Assembly (NCBI GenBank): GCA_963648205.1
Contig: CAVJCT010000042.1
Coordinates: 62,001-126,000, forward strand
Direction: 5' to 3'
Length of the DNA: 64,000 nt
From: UBA1181 sp963648205
Lineage (GTDB): Bacteria > Bacteroidota > Bacteroidia > Bacteroidales > Paludibacteraceae
The notes beneath the pieces are model-generated. The model ran no database searches, had not been told where the DNA came from, and worked only from the letters and a program-made list of their open reading frames with translations. The first letter of the stretch is position 1, and every line of letters starts with the position of its first letter. Shown here piece after piece: positions 34,736 to 44,786 of the stretch. Both the position numbers and the translations under genes were made by a program.

Positions 34736-36454
34736 ATGAGCATAAATGAAGGCTGCAGAATGAATCGCAAAGGTTGCAGCAAAAAGACAGACCAAAAATT
34801 AGACACGTTCGACTGGTTGTGTGACATTCCAGAATCACTGGCCGCCACCGACTTGGTCGAGGTAACGTTCAAAAATACAAGAAAAGGATACTACCGCAAC
34901 ACGAACAACCTCACCTTGGTGAAAGGAGATGTTGTCGCCGTAGAATCATCGCCAGGACACGACATTGGAACCGTCTCGATGACAGGACAGTTGGTGTTGG
35001 CTCAGATGAAGAAATATCATGTAGACCAGACACGCACGGAGATCAAGCGAATCTACCGCATCGCCCGTCCGAACGATTTGGAGAAATTCGAGGAGGCAAA
35101 GGCGAAGGAACACGACACGATGTTGCGCGCCCGCAAGATTGCCGAGAACCTCAAGCTCAACATGAAAATCGGAGATGTGGAGTATCAAGGAGACGGCAAC
35201 AAAGCCATTTTCTACTACATTGCCGACGAGCGTGTGGACTTCCGCGAACTCATCAAAGTGTTGGCTGATGCTTTCCACGTGCGCATTGAGATGAAGCAGA
35301 TTGGAGCCAGACAAGAGGCAGGACGCATCGGTGGAATCGGGCCATGCGGTCGCCCACTCTGTTGCTCAAGTTGGATGACGAAATTCAGTTCCGTAGCGAC
35401 CAGTTCGGCGCGTTACCAAGAGATTTCGCTCAATCCGCAGAAATTGGCTGGACAATGTGCGAAACTCAAATGTTGCCTCAACTTCGAGATTGATGCCTAC
35501 GTTGAAGCACAGAAGCAACTGCCCAACCGCGAGATTCCGTTGGAGACGGTCGATGGCACGTTCTACCACTTCAAAACAGACGTTTTCAGTGGATTCATGC
35601 AATATTCATCTGCCAAAAACATGGCATCCAACCTTGTATCTATCCCAGTGGAGCGTGTGAAGGAAATCATCGCCCTCAATAAGAAAGGCATCAAAGTGGA
35701 CGCTCTGTTGGAGGAAGACGGCGAAGAGAAGAAGAAAATCGACTATGAGAACGTAGTCGGTCAGGATAGTCTCACCCGCTTCGACAAGAAAAAGAAGAAT
35801 AAGAAGAAAAACAAGTCGGCAGATAAGACCGACAAAGCTGCTGATACTCAAGCAAATACAGAGGCTACCAACGCTGAAGAGCCAACCAATACGGAAGAGA
35901 AGCCTCAACCAGCACCAACTGCCGAAACAGCAGAAGGCGAGAAAGAAAACGCTCAAGAGTCTCAGAATCAAGGACAAAAGCCTCGTCAGCAGGGAGACCG
36001 AAACAACCAAAACCGAAATAATGGCGACCGCAATCGCGACCGTCGTCAAGGAAATGGCAACAAGAACGGTGAACGAAATGACAATCGCAACGAGAATCGG
36101 AACGGAAATCAAAATGAGAATCGTAATGACAACCGTAATGAGAATCGTAACGACAATCGAAACCGCGACCGTCGTCAAGGAGGCAATAATGCTAATAACA
36201 ATGCCAACAACACCCCAAATGAAGGTGAAAATGGCAATGTGAACGAGAATCGTAACAGAGGAAACAGAAACGACAACCGTAACAACGACAGACGCAATCA
36301 GAATCGCAACCGCAACAATAACAACAATAACGGCGACCGCAATCGCAACAGGCAAAACAATCAAAACCAAGCGAGCGGAAACGGTGAAGGCGCAGGAAAG
36401 TCAAACGATGCTCCACAACCATCCTCTGACAATGCACAAAACGCAAACGAGTAA
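34736..36454 (+). CDS. PSP1-domain (RicT/YaaT-like) protein with long Asn/Arg-rich tail
   Basis: A 572-residue cytoplasmic protein. The first ~290 residues match the PSP1/RicT family: VEVTFKNTRKGYY, GDVVAVES, then the Cys-rich core GGIGPCGRPLCCSSW and CAKLKCCLNFE, whose Cys residues bind iron-sulphur clusters in the Bacillus RicAFT complex that affects RNase Y. From about residue 350 the chain becomes Lys-rich and acidic, and the last ~160 residues are almost only Asn, Arg, Asp, Gly and Gln (many NRN, DRR and NEN units). They are surely disordered and perhaps RNA-binding. The start is the ATG at 34736; another lies at 34760. It sits between holB and gldH. Confidence 0.9.
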   Translation: MSINEGCRMNRKGCSKKTDQKLDTFDWLCDIPESLAATDLVEVTFKNTRKGYYRNTNNLTLVKGDVVAVESSPGHDIGTVSMTGQLVLAQMKKYHVDQTRTEIKRIYRIARPNDLEKFEEAKAKEHDTMLRARKIAENLKLNMKIGDVEYQGDGNKAIFYYIADERVDFRELIKVLADAFHVRIEMKQIGARQEAGRIGGIGPCGRPLCCSSWMTKFSSVATSSARYQEISLNPQKLAGQCAKLKCCLNFEIDAYVEAQKQLPNREIPLETVDGTFYHFKTDVFSGFMQYSSAKNMASNLVSIPVERVKEIIALNKKGIKVDALLEEDGEEKKKIDYENVVGQDSLTRFDKKKKNKKKNKSADKTDKAADTQANTEATNAEEPTNTEEKPQPAPTAETAEGEKENAQESQNQGQKPRQQGDRNNQNRNNGDRNRDRRQGNGNKNGERNDNRNENRNGNQNENRNDNRNENRNDNRNRDRRQGGNNANNNANNTPNEGENGNVNENRNRGNRNDNRNNDRRNQNRNRNNNNNNGDRNRNRQNNQNQASGNGEGAGKSNDAPQPSSDNAQNANE

Positions 36455-36464
36455 TTTCAGAAAA

Positions 36465-36965
36465 ATGAAAAATAGAATTTCATATAAGAGTTGGATTGTC
36501 GCTTTCTCGATGATACTGTTCGGCAGCATGCTGAGCAGTTGCGGAGACGACTCCGTCTACCACGAGGTGAGTCCAATCAGTGAAGAAGGCTGGTATAAGA
36601 ACGACTTGGTTTCGTTCGATTACAACTCCACCGACACGGTTGGAAGATATGACATCATCATTGATATTCGCAACTCGGCAGACTATAACTACAAGAATTT
36701 CTGGATTTTCGTCCGTTCCGTTTCGCCCGACAATATCGAGTATGGCGACACGTTGGAGTGCGTTTTAGCAGACAACTACGGAAAATGGATTGGGAAGTCG
36801 ACTGGTTCGCTCTATGAGTTGCCCGTTCTCTTTCTTTCCGAGGTCCAATTTCCGAGAATTGGAAATTACCATTTCGACATTGCACAAGGTATGAGAAACG
36901 ATACCCTTGAAGGCATCCACGAAATCGGATTGAGAATCAAGCCAAGTGCGAATAAGCAAGAGTAA
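36465..36965 (+). CDS. gldH: Gliding motility lipoprotein GldH
   Basis: A 166-residue lipoprotein of the GldH family, required in gliding Bacteroidetes and linked to type IX secretion. The signal peptide ends in a lipobox with Cys after SMLSS (SSCGDDS). The conserved part includes EGWYKNDLVSFDYN, NYKNFWIFVRSVSP and GIHEIGLRI near the end. The start is the ATG at 36465; an upstream in-frame ATG at 36384 would overlap the preceding gene and lack a signal peptide. It sits 10 bases after the PSP1 gene, the normal order in the phylum. Confidence 0.9.
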   Translation: MKNRISYKSWIVAFSMILFGSMLSSCGDDSVYHEVSPISEEGWYKNDLVSFDYNSTDTVGRYDIIIDIRNSADYNYKNFWIFVRSVSPDNIEYGDTLECVLADNYGKWIGKSTGSLYELPVLFLSEVQFPRIGNYHFDIAQGMRNDTLEGIHEIGLRIKPSANKQE

Positions 36966-37017
36966 CAATTATAAAACAACCATTCGCAATAGATAACTAA
37001 TTGAAAGACAATAGACT

Positions 37018-37821
37018 GTGGGAAAGAATAAATTAGCCAAATTCGCAGATATGGACACGTTTCCACACGTGTTCCAATACACATTTTCAGCGTTGCGCGA
37101 GAAGCAAGAGCCATTCGAGTTGAAAGGCAAATGGAACACCTTCTTCGGCAATGGCAACCCCATCGTGTTGGAGTTGGGCTGTGGCAAAGGCGAATACACA
37201 GTTGAATTGGCAGATATGTATCCCGAGAAAAATTTCATCGGCGTAGATATTAAAGGATCGCGTATGTGGACAGGTGCGAAGGCTTCCTTTCAGAAGGGAA
37301 TGAAGAACGTCGCCTTTATCCGTACCAACATCGAGATCATCAATGAGTTTTTTGCCAAAGATGAAGTGTCGGAGGTGTGGATCACATTTCCAGACCCACA
37401 GATGAAGAAAGTGCGCAAACGTCTCACTTCCACCCGTTTCATGGAGTTGTATCAACAGTTCGTGGCAGACAACGGACTGATTCACCTCAAGACGGACAGC
37501 AACTTCCTCTTCACCTACACCTGCGAGATGGTGAAGGCGAACCATTACGAAGTAACCTTTCAAAACGACGACCTCTATCACTCCGATTTCTCGGACGATA
37601 AGATACTCTCAATCAAAACAGCATACGAGCAGCAGTGGCTCAGTCGTGGACTCACCATCAAGTATATCACCTTCTTGTTGAGTCATCGAGACGAGTTTAT
37701 CGAACCAGACGTTGAAATTGAATATGACAGTTATAGAAGTTATAACCGTACACGGAGGGAAGATACGAACAAAGGGAAATCTGGCAATTCCGAGACAAAA
37801 CTAGACACAAACGAAGATTAA
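37018..37821 (+). CDS. trmB: tRNA (guanine-N7-)-methyltransferase
   Basis: Methylates G46 in the variable loop of tRNAs using AdoMet. It uses a GTG start (MGKNKLAKFADM). Motif I is LELGCGKGEYT (about 45-55), the DIKGSRMW loop follows, and the substrate-binding WITFPDPQMKK (about 119-129) and RLTS (about 132-135) are typical. Length of 267 residues is normal, with a charged, probably disordered C-terminal tail after residue 240. Confidence 0.94.
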   Translation: MGKNKLAKFADMDTFPHVFQYTFSALREKQEPFELKGKWNTFFGNGNPIVLELGCGKGEYTVELADMYPEKNFIGVDIKGSRMWTGAKASFQKGMKNVAFIRTNIEIINEFFAKDEVSEVWITFPDPQMKKVRKRLTSTRFMELYQQFVADNGLIHLKTDSNFLFTYTCEMVKANHYEVTFQNDDLYHSDFSDDKILSIKTAYEQQWLSRGLTIKYITFLLSHRDEFIEPDVEIEYDSYRSYNRTRREDTNKGKSGNSETKLDTNED

Positions 37822-37846
37822 ATGAACAAATCAAAATAGCGAAGAG

Positions 37847-38818
37847 ATGGAAACCCAAGTATTACAGTCATTTATTAAAAAAGAGATTGAGGAACTCAAT
37901 TGGGAGATAGAGCCAAAGAACTTGTATGCCCCCATTCAGTATGTGCTTTCGTTGGGAGGAAAGCGTATTCGACCGCTGACAGCCCTAATGGCTTGTGCAC
38001 TTTTTTCTGGAGATGTTCAGAAAGCGGTGAAGCCTGCCCTTGCCCTTGAGGTTTTCCATAACTTCACCCTTTTGCACGACGACATTATGGATCGTGCGGA
38101 GGTGCGTCGCGGACATCCTTGCGTTCACATTAAATGGAACGACAGCACAGCGATTCTTTCGGGCGACGCTATGTTGATCAAAGCCTATCAGCTGTTAGAG
38201 CAATGCGACCCTGCCGTTCTGCCTCAACTGCTCAAACTCTTCTCGAAAACCGCTGCCGAGGTGTGCGACGGCCAACAGTACGACATGGATTTTGAGAGTC
38301 GATTGGACGTAACCGTCGAGGAGTACATCGAGATGATTCGTCTGAAGACGGCAGTTTTGTTGGCAGGCAGTATGAAGATCGGTGCCATCTGTGGAGGGGC
38401 AAGCGAGATAGACGCACAATACCTCTATGAATTTGGTATCGGCATCGGTATCGCCTTCCAGTTGAAAGATGATATTTTGGACGTGTACGGCGACGAGAAA
38501 AGCTTCGGTAAGCAAATCGGTGGCGACATCAGTTGCAATAAGAAGACCTTCCTCTTGATCAGTGCCTTGCAAAAAGCAGAAGGCGCAGTGAAAGAAGAGC
38601 TTCTCTCTTGGATCAACAAAAAAGAGTTTAACAGAGACGAAAAAGTAGCTGCTGTAACGAAGATATACAACCAACTCGGACTTCGCACATTGACGGAGCA
38701 GAAGATGGAGTATTATTATCAACAAGCCATTGAGGCATTGAGGAAAGTCAACCGACCAGAATCAGAGAAGCAAGCCTTTTACGACCTCGCCGAAAAATTG
38801 CTTTACAGAATTAGTTAA
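37847..38818 (+). CDS. Polyprenyl diphosphate synthase (trans type)
   Basis: A 323-residue E-type prenyl synthase that extends allylic diphosphates with IPP, probably making the side chain of menaquinone. GGKRIRP near residue 38, the first Asp-rich motif in LLHDDIMDRAEVRRG (about 76-90) and the second in FQLKDDILDVYGD (about 206-218) are all intact. The chain length is not predictable with confidence from the sequence. Confidence 0.92.
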   Translation: METQVLQSFIKKEIEELNWEIEPKNLYAPIQYVLSLGGKRIRPLTALMACALFSGDVQKAVKPALALEVFHNFTLLHDDIMDRAEVRRGHPCVHIKWNDSTAILSGDAMLIKAYQLLEQCDPAVLPQLLKLFSKTAAEVCDGQQYDMDFESRLDVTVEEYIEMIRLKTAVLLAGSMKIGAICGGASEIDAQYLYEFGIGIGIAFQLKDDILDVYGDEKSFGKQIGGDISCNKKTFLLISALQKAEGAVKEELLSWINKKEFNRDEKVAAVTKIYNQLGLRTLTEQKMEYYYQQAIEALRKVNRPESEKQAFYDLAEKLLYRIS

Positions 38819-38828
38819 TCTTGCCATT

Positions 38829-39533
38829 ATGCCATACAGAAGACTTCCCAATACGAACCAAGCGAGGTTACGTTCTCTTCAGCAGGCGGTAAACAGCGGT
38901 TACGACATTGACCTCTACAGCCTTGCCTTCTCCTATAAACTGTGGGAGAATGCCAAGGCGATACTCGTCCGCTACCAAAGAGCGTTAGGCGAGAGCAGAC
39001 AAAGCAGCGAGAACCAATTCACCCGAAACAAGAAACTGCAAGAGGATGCGAAGATGGCACGTCTGTACGTTTCCCACTTCATCCAAGTGTTGAACATGTG
39101 CGTGCAACGCAACGAGATCAAGTTAGAAGCGAAGAAACTTTACGGATTAGAGCCCGACAACTTTGCCGTACCCGACCTTGCCACCGACGACAACCTTTTC
39201 GAGTGGGGCAAAAAAATCATCGACGGAGAGCAGCAAAGGCTTTCGCAAGGCGGTGTGCCGATTTACAACCCACCCATCGGAAAAGTTCGCGTTTACTACG
39301 ATATTTTCGCCGAAGGATACAACTATCAAAAAGTGTTGCAAAACAATACTGCCCGATGCATCGAGAACATCTCCAACCTCAATAAAGAGGTGGACAAACT
39401 GATCCTCGAGATTTGGGATGAAGTAGAAAAGAAATATGAGAATCTTCCCCCTCAAGAGAAAATCAATAGTTGCCGCGAATATGGCGTCATCTATTATTAC
39501 AGAAAGGGAGAATCAGTACCAGAAAACGAATAA
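38829..39533 (+). CDS. Conserved protein of unknown function
   Basis: A 234-residue, mostly helical soluble protein without signal peptide or membrane segment. It begins MPYRRLPNTNQARL, has a helix-rich middle (ARLYVSHFIQVLNMCVQR), and a C-terminal amphipathic helix (LNKEVDKLILEIWDEVEKKYENL) followed by a short Tyr-rich ending. I do not recognise a domain. It lies 10 bases after the prenyl synthase and 36 bases before malQ, so it is probably part of the same transcript. Confidence 0.75.
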   Translation: MPYRRLPNTNQARLRSLQQAVNSGYDIDLYSLAFSYKLWENAKAILVRYQRALGESRQSSENQFTRNKKLQEDAKMARLYVSHFIQVLNMCVQRNEIKLEAKKLYGLEPDNFAVPDLATDDNLFEWGKKIIDGEQQRLSQGGVPIYNPPIGKVRVYYDIFAEGYNYQKVLQNNTARCIENISNLNKEVDKLILEIWDEVEKKYENLPPQEKINSCREYGVIYYYRKGESVPENE

Positions 39534-39569
39534 AACCCAATTCCTAACCGAATTAATCAAATTAAGCGT

Positions 39570-42230
39570 ATGAAAATAACCCTTTACCTAAGATATAACT
39601 CCAACTGGGGCGAAGAGGTGTTCATCGAAGGAGAAACCGAAGCACTCCGCGGAATGAACGGTGCCGGTCTCCCCATGGAATACACAGAACACGGTTGGAA
39701 AGTAACCTTCTACACCAGCGACAAGTCGTTCCGCTACGACTTCTACGTCAGCAATTCTGGCAATAAAGTGCGTTCGGAAGAGCCATTGTCTCACACCTTC
39801 GGTCCGCTAAGCAAGGAATACAACACAATCCTCGTTTATGACACCTTCAACGCCTATCCAACCATAGGGCGAATGGAGATGTCAGCAACAATGACGAAAG
39901 CCATTCGCAGACACGAGGTGAAAGCAATCAAGAAAGGTTCGGAGAAAGTGCCAGTCATTTTTAATACAGTCAGCACGAAAGTGAACTACAACCACGAATT
40001 GGCGATTATCGGCGATTCATCAGTCATTGGCAAATGGAACGAAGACGCTGCAGTCTCTTTCAATCCACTACAATACCCCCACTTTGCCAAGGTGCTAGAC
40101 GGTAACAAGATTGATTTTCCACTCGAATACAAGTATATCATTCGTGACCCTAAGACCAAAGTCATTCAATGTTGGGAAGCCGGTAACAACCACTATCTGA
40201 TGCCCGATTTTTCCATCTCGACAGACATCGTGATTGTCAACGACCCTGAGCCAGACTTTGCCGTTCCTGCATTCAAAGCATCAGGTACAGTTGTGCCAAT
40301 TTTCTCATTGCGTTCGAAAGATAGTTTCGGTGTGGGCGAGTTCAACGACTTGAAGAAATTAGCCGATTGGTGCGAGAAGACTGGTCAACGAATCATCCAA
40401 ACGTTGCCTATCAACGACACCTCCAACTTCGGCACTTGGAGAGACTCCTACCCTTACAGTGCCATCTCCGTCTACGCTCTTCACCCAATGTACCTCAACA
40501 TTGACAAGGTTGGAAAAGTAAAAGACCAAAAGAAATACAAGGCACAGAAGAAAGAACTCAACGAGGAGATTTTCGTTGACTATGAAGCCGTCAACAAATA
40601 CAAGTGGATTTATTTTCATGAACTCTACGACCTTTACGCAAAGGAGACTTTCGCCACAGAGGATTTCAAGAAGTTTATGAAGGAGCAAGAAGACTGGCTC
40701 AAACCATACGCCGTGTTCTGTTTCCTCCACTATAAATTCTCATCCAACGATTTCAGTCATTGGGGACGCGACGCCATCTACGACGCTAAACGAGTTGAGG
40801 CTTATTGCGACCCTTCCAATATGGAATACGACCATGTGGCAATCCACTTTTTCGTGCAATACCATCTTCACAAACAGTTGAAAGAGGCTGTCGATTACGC
40901 TCATACAAAGGGAGTTGCGCTGAAAGGTGATATTCCAATCGGCGTGAGTCCAAACAGCGTGGATGTATGGAAACAGCCCGAGTTGTTCGACAGAAACGGT
41001 TGTGCAGGTGCGCCACCCGACTATTTCACACGCACTGGTCAGGTTTGGGGCTTCCCTATCTACAACTGGGATAAGATGGCAGAAGACAATTATCAATGGT
41101 GGAAAAGACGACTCTCCGTCATGTCAGAATACTTCGATGCCTACAGAATCGACCATATTCTCGGCTTCTTCCGTATCTTCAGAACGCCATCCGACTCTCA
41201 CTATGGCTTGTTAGGTCAGTTCACCCCTGCCATGCCACTCAGTGTCGAGGAGATTGAGAATTTCGGTTTGAAGTTCAACAAGAAGAAATTCACCGAGCCA
41301 CTCATCAACGACTCTGTTGTCGACAATATCTTTGGAAAGAAGGCTAATGAGGTGAGAAACAAATACTTAGTAGCCGAAGGAGATGGATTCTATCATCTCA
41401 AGCCAGAATATGCCACTCAGACAAAGATTGACGAGCATATTCCATCCGACCCTGCAAACACAGAACTCAAGAAAGGGCTTTATCTGCTCTGCTGTCAAGT
41501 ACTCTTCGTGGAAGACTGCAAGGAGAAGGGCAAATATCACCCACGCATCTCGTTGCCTTCAAGTTTCGCATTTCAAACGTTGCCAGAAGACGTGCGAGGC
41601 AAATTGAGTTACATCTACGAATACTTCCATTTCAATCGTCATAACGATTTTTGGTATGCTGGGGCAAAAAAGAAACTGACTGCCCTCGTCAACTCCACCA
41701 ACATGATGGTTTGTGCAGAAGATTTAGGAATGGTGCCATCATGCGTTGCGCCAGTAATGCGTGAGTTGCAGATTCTCAGTTTGGAGATTCAAAGAATGCC
41801 AAAGCAACCATACGTTGAGTTTGACAATTTGAGTCGTATGCCACGACTTTCAGTCTGCACGACATCGACACACGACATGAGTACGATGCGCCAATGGTGG
41901 GAGACGGAGCGAGACAGCGTTCAGAGATACTTCAGCAATGAGTTGCACCAATTCGGAGGAGCTCCATATTTCTGCGAGCCTTGGATTGTCCGTCAGATTA
42001 TCGAGAACCACCTCAAATCGCCAGCCGCATGGGTTATACTTCCGATTCAAGACTGGATGGCAACCGACGGCAAAGTACGTTGGAGCGAGACCTTCAAGGA
42101 GCGCATCAACGACCCAGGAGACCCAGACAACTACTGGCGCTATCGCATGCACATCAACATTGAAGACCTCATCGCCAATGATGAGTTCAACGATAGGATT
42201 CATAGTATGATTGAGGCTAACGCACGATAG
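39570..42230 (+). CDS. malQ: 4-alpha-glucanotransferase (GH77) with N-terminal starch-binding modules
   Basis: An 886-residue amylomaltase that disproportionates malto-oligosaccharides in glycogen or starch metabolism. Two CBM20-like starch-binding modules fill the first ~260 residues (RYNSNWGEEVFIEG and NYNHELAIIGDSSVIGKWNE). The GH77 domain follows from PIFSLRSKDSFGVGEFNDL. The nucleophile Asp is expected in DAYRIDHILGFFRIF, and the general acid Glu in CAEDLGMVPSCV. The third catalytic Asp is expected in TSTHDMSTMRQWW. There is no signal peptide, so it is cytoplasmic. Domain order and length match other Bacteroidetes MalQ. Confidence 0.95.
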   Translation: MKITLYLRYNSNWGEEVFIEGETEALRGMNGAGLPMEYTEHGWKVTFYTSDKSFRYDFYVSNSGNKVRSEEPLSHTFGPLSKEYNTILVYDTFNAYPTIGRMEMSATMTKAIRRHEVKAIKKGSEKVPVIFNTVSTKVNYNHELAIIGDSSVIGKWNEDAAVSFNPLQYPHFAKVLDGNKIDFPLEYKYIIRDPKTKVIQCWEAGNNHYLMPDFSISTDIVIVNDPEPDFAVPAFKASGTVVPIFSLRSKDSFGVGEFNDLKKLADWCEKTGQRIIQTLPINDTSNFGTWRDSYPYSAISVYALHPMYLNIDKVGKVKDQKKYKAQKKELNEEIFVDYEAVNKYKWIYFHELYDLYAKETFATEDFKKFMKEQEDWLKPYAVFCFLHYKFSSNDFSHWGRDAIYDAKRVEAYCDPSNMEYDHVAIHFFVQYHLHKQLKEAVDYAHTKGVALKGDIPIGVSPNSVDVWKQPELFDRNGCAGAPPDYFTRTGQVWGFPIYNWDKMAEDNYQWWKRRLSVMSEYFDAYRIDHILGFFRIFRTPSDSHYGLLGQFTPAMPLSVEEIENFGLKFNKKKFTEPLINDSVVDNIFGKKANEVRNKYLVAEGDGFYHLKPEYATQTKIDEHIPSDPANTELKKGLYLLCCQVLFVEDCKEKGKYHPRISLPSSFAFQTLPEDVRGKLSYIYEYFHFNRHNDFWYAGAKKKLTALVNSTNMMVCAEDLGMVPSCVAPVMRELQILSLEIQRMPKQPYVEFDNLSRMPRLSVCTTSTHDMSTMRQWWETERDSVQRYFSNELHQFGGAPYFCEPWIVRQIIENHLKSPAAWVILPIQDWMATDGKVRWSETFKERINDPGDPDNYWRYRMHINIEDLIANDEFNDRIHSMIEANAR

Positions 42231-42260
42231 AGGTAGAGAGAGGAAAGCCACTATAAGAAA

Positions 42261-42284
42261 ACGCCCCGCATTTCTGCGAGGCGT
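42261..42284 (+). terminator. Bidirectional terminator between malQ and the triplicated surface protein gene
   Basis: A 10-bp stem with one mismatch (42261-42270 with 42275-42284) and a four-base loop is followed by T-rich sequence on the plus strand and by AT-rich sequence on the minus strand; it separates two convergent genes. Confidence 0.8.
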
Positions 42285-42308
42285 TCTTTTTATAAATCGA
42301 TATGAATC

Positions 42309-44738
42309 TTACTTGACGATTATCTTTCGTGAAGTATCTTTAGTACGAACAAAGTACACACCACGAAGGGAGCCGTTCATTACCGTAATATCACGGCCTA
42401 AGAGGTCATAGATGCGGAAGTCACCCTCGCAGTAGATACGACCTTCAGCAGTGTAGAGTTCCAGAATCTTCACATTCTCAATGCCCGTTGATGATTTGAA
42501 TGTCACAACAACATTAACATCGCCTGCAGGCATAATGAAAGTGCTATCTTCATCGTTGAACGCTACTATGTCAGTGTCTTTCAAGATAGATATTTCATCA
42601 ATGACGTAGCCTTCAATTGGTGTAATGGTTAACTTCACCTTGTCGCCCTCCACTGCTCCTTGTTGAACATTGCATGTGCCATACTCGCTTTTTGCAGTAA
42701 TCGTATGCCATCCTTCTTGCACCAAACTGATATCGTCAATGGAAAGATAATTAGCCTCCGAACCTACGGATCCATAAATACCCAACCAACAAACGCCATC
42801 TGTGTCGGCAGTGAAAGAACTAATTATATGTTGATATTCGCCGTGGGCAACGCTAGTCTCTTCCAAAATCACCTGTTTCATAGAATCCTCATCGGCTGCA
42901 GTACCAAGTTTTGCAGCGATGGAAGCAGACGATGATTCATCTTCCTCGTCCTTATTGGCATAGATACTTAACACATATTTCACACCTTTTTTCAAGTTCA
43001 CGAGGGTGAAAAGCCAACCTGCACTTCCAGTCCCCAATCTGGCATTCCAAACACCAGAGTATGGTTTACTGTCATAATCTTCAGTACTGTTTGCAGTCCA
43101 ACTATAAAAGCTGTCTTCATTGTTCTGCTGCAACCAACCAGAAATGCTTAGTTCTTGTGCATTGCCTGTTTCAAAATCTTCGAAGAAAGGAACTTCGTTT
43201 ACCTTTATCACCTTTATACCGACAGTAATATCCTCATTCGGCATAATGAATGTGGAGTCGGTCAGCCACGCGAGGTTTGTCGTAGTGGTGTATTCTACAA
43301 AGAGGAGACCACTATTTAATGTGTGACGCACGGTAACAGTGTCGCCACCCGTGGCTGTTTGCTTGACATTAATCGTGCCATACTCGTCTTTTGTGGCAAT
43401 GGTATGAATTTCAGGTTCTTCAAGACTTATACTATCAATAGAAATAAAATAAGAATTCGTGTACCCACTAATACCCAACCAGCAAACGCCACCCGTGTCG
43501 GCAGTGAAAGACCTAACTATGTGCTGATAGTTGCCGTTGGTAAGACCTGTCTCTTCCAAAATCACCTGTTTCATAGAATCAGAATTAGCAGCCGTACCAA
43601 GTTTTGCAGTGATGTTGGCATGCGACTCATCGACTGCGTCCTGACGCGCATAGATACTAAACACATATTTCACACCTTTTTTTAAGTTTACGGAAGTGAA
43701 AAGCCAATCATTGCCGCCATATTCCAATGTAGCATTCCAACTACCCGAGTATGGTTTACGGTAGTAATCTACCTCTGTACTATTTGCAGTCCAACTGAAA
43801 TTGTTGTAATTATCAATTTGCTGCAACCACCCTTCAATATTTCGATCTTGAACGTTTCCTATTTCGAAACCTTCGTAGAAAGGAATATTTTTAGGTTCTA
43901 TCACCTTCATACCAATAGTAATATCCTCATTCGGCATAATGAATGTGGAGTCGGTCAGCCACACAAGGTTTGTCGTAGTGGTGTATTCTACAAAGAAGAG
44001 ATCACTATTTAGTGTATGTCCCACGGTGATAGTGTCACCACCCGAGGCTTTTTGCATAACGTTAATCGTACCATACTCGTCTTTTGTAGTAATGTTATGA
44101 ACTTCAGATTCCTCTATACTTATATCATCGATAGAAAGACAGTATGAGTTGACATTACCACAAATACCCAACCAATAAACGCTATCTTTGTCGACAGTAA
44201 AAGAACTAACTATATGCTGATAGTCACCGTCGGTAACACCTATTCCAGGTAAAATCACCTGTTTCATAGAATCTCCATTGGCAGCAGTACCAAGTTTCGC
44301 GCTGATAGTGGCATACATTTTTTCGCTCTCGCTCTGACGTGCATAGATACTAAACACATATTTCGCACCTTTTTTTAAGTTCACAGGAGTGAAAAGCCAA
44401 TCAATGCCACCAGTTTTCAATGTAGCATTCCAACTACCAGAGTTAGGTTCCCAGTCGGCATCCTCATCTATGTTGTTGGCAGTCCATTTAGAAAGGTAGT
44501 TTTCAACGTTCTGTTGCATCCAACCCACAATTTTTTCTTCATGCACGTTTCCTTCCTCAAAACCTTCGTAAAAAGGAATATCTTTAGGCAAGATTGATTC
44601 TGTACCAGCAGTTTCGCCAAGCGCAGCATCCTCCGAAGCAGTGTATGTACTTTTTAAGTTCGTCACTTCCGCAGCACTTGCTGTAGCAGCAAGCAGTGTG
44701 GCGATTAACACCACAAAACACTTTCTAAGTTTTGTCAT
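42309..44738 (-). CDS. Secreted protein with three ~230-residue repeats and a type IX sorting domain
   Basis: An 809-residue exported protein with signal peptide (LLAATASAAEV). Three tandem repeats of about 230 residues each begin with PFYEGFE or PFFEDFE plus a GW segment, then a WTAN segment, WLFTxVNLKKG and YVFSIYA. They end with a bacterial-repeat-like strand region (DEYGTINVxQ ... TFIMPNEDIT). The FEDFE opening is the hallmark of the MAM-like choice-of-anchor J domain. The last ~60 residues (LYTAEGRIYCEGDFRIYDLLGRDI ... GVYFVRT ... KIIVK, split here) are a type IX sorting domain. It is therefore expected on the cell surface, possibly binding glycans or protein. It follows the M23-LysM gene by 48 bases. 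Confidence 0.82.
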   Translation of the reverse strand: MTKLRKCFVVLIATLLAATASAAEVTNLKSTYTASEDAALGETAGTESILPKDIPFYEGFEEGNVHEEKIVGWMQQNVENYLSKWTANNIDEDADWEPNSGSWNATLKTGGIDWLFTPVNLKKGAKYVFSIYARQSESEKMYATISAKLGTAANGDSMKQVILPGIGVTDGDYQHIVSSFTVDKDSVYWLGICGNVNSYCLSIDDISIEESEVHNITTKDEYGTINVMQKASGGDTITVGHTLNSDLFFVEYTTTTNLVWLTDSTFIMPNEDITIGMKVIEPKNIPFYEGFEIGNVQDRNIEGWLQQIDNYNNFSWTANSTEVDYYRKPYSGSWNATLEYGGNDWLFTSVNLKKGVKYVFSIYARQDAVDESHANITAKLGTAANSDSMKQVILEETGLTNGNYQHIVRSFTADTGGVCWLGISGYTNSYFISIDSISLEEPEIHTIATKDEYGTINVKQTATGGDTVTVRHTLNSGLLFVEYTTTTNLAWLTDSTFIMPNEDITVGIKVIKVNEVPFFEDFETGNAQELSISGWLQQNNEDSFYSWTANSTEDYDSKPYSGVWNARLGTGSAGWLFTLVNLKKGVKYVLSIYANKDEEDESSSASIAAKLGTAADEDSMKQVILEETSVAHGEYQHIISSFTADTDGVCWLGIYGSVGSEANYLSIDDISLVQEGWHTITAKSEYGTCNVQQGAVEGDKVKLTITPIEGYVIDEISILKDTDIVAFNDEDSTFIMPAGDVNVVVTFKSSTGIENVKILELYTAEGRIYCEGDFRIYDLLGRDITVMNGSLRGVYFVRTKDTSRKIIVK

Positions 44739-44786
44739 ATTTACTATTTTTCATTTGTTTATTCAAGGAAATGCTTTTCCCTTCCC

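Noticed and set aside
35606..36370. A 254-residue minus-strand protein very rich in Val and Ile
   Set aside because: It is the antisense of the Asn/Arg-rich tail of the PSP1 protein; the low-complexity codons keep the reverse frame open.
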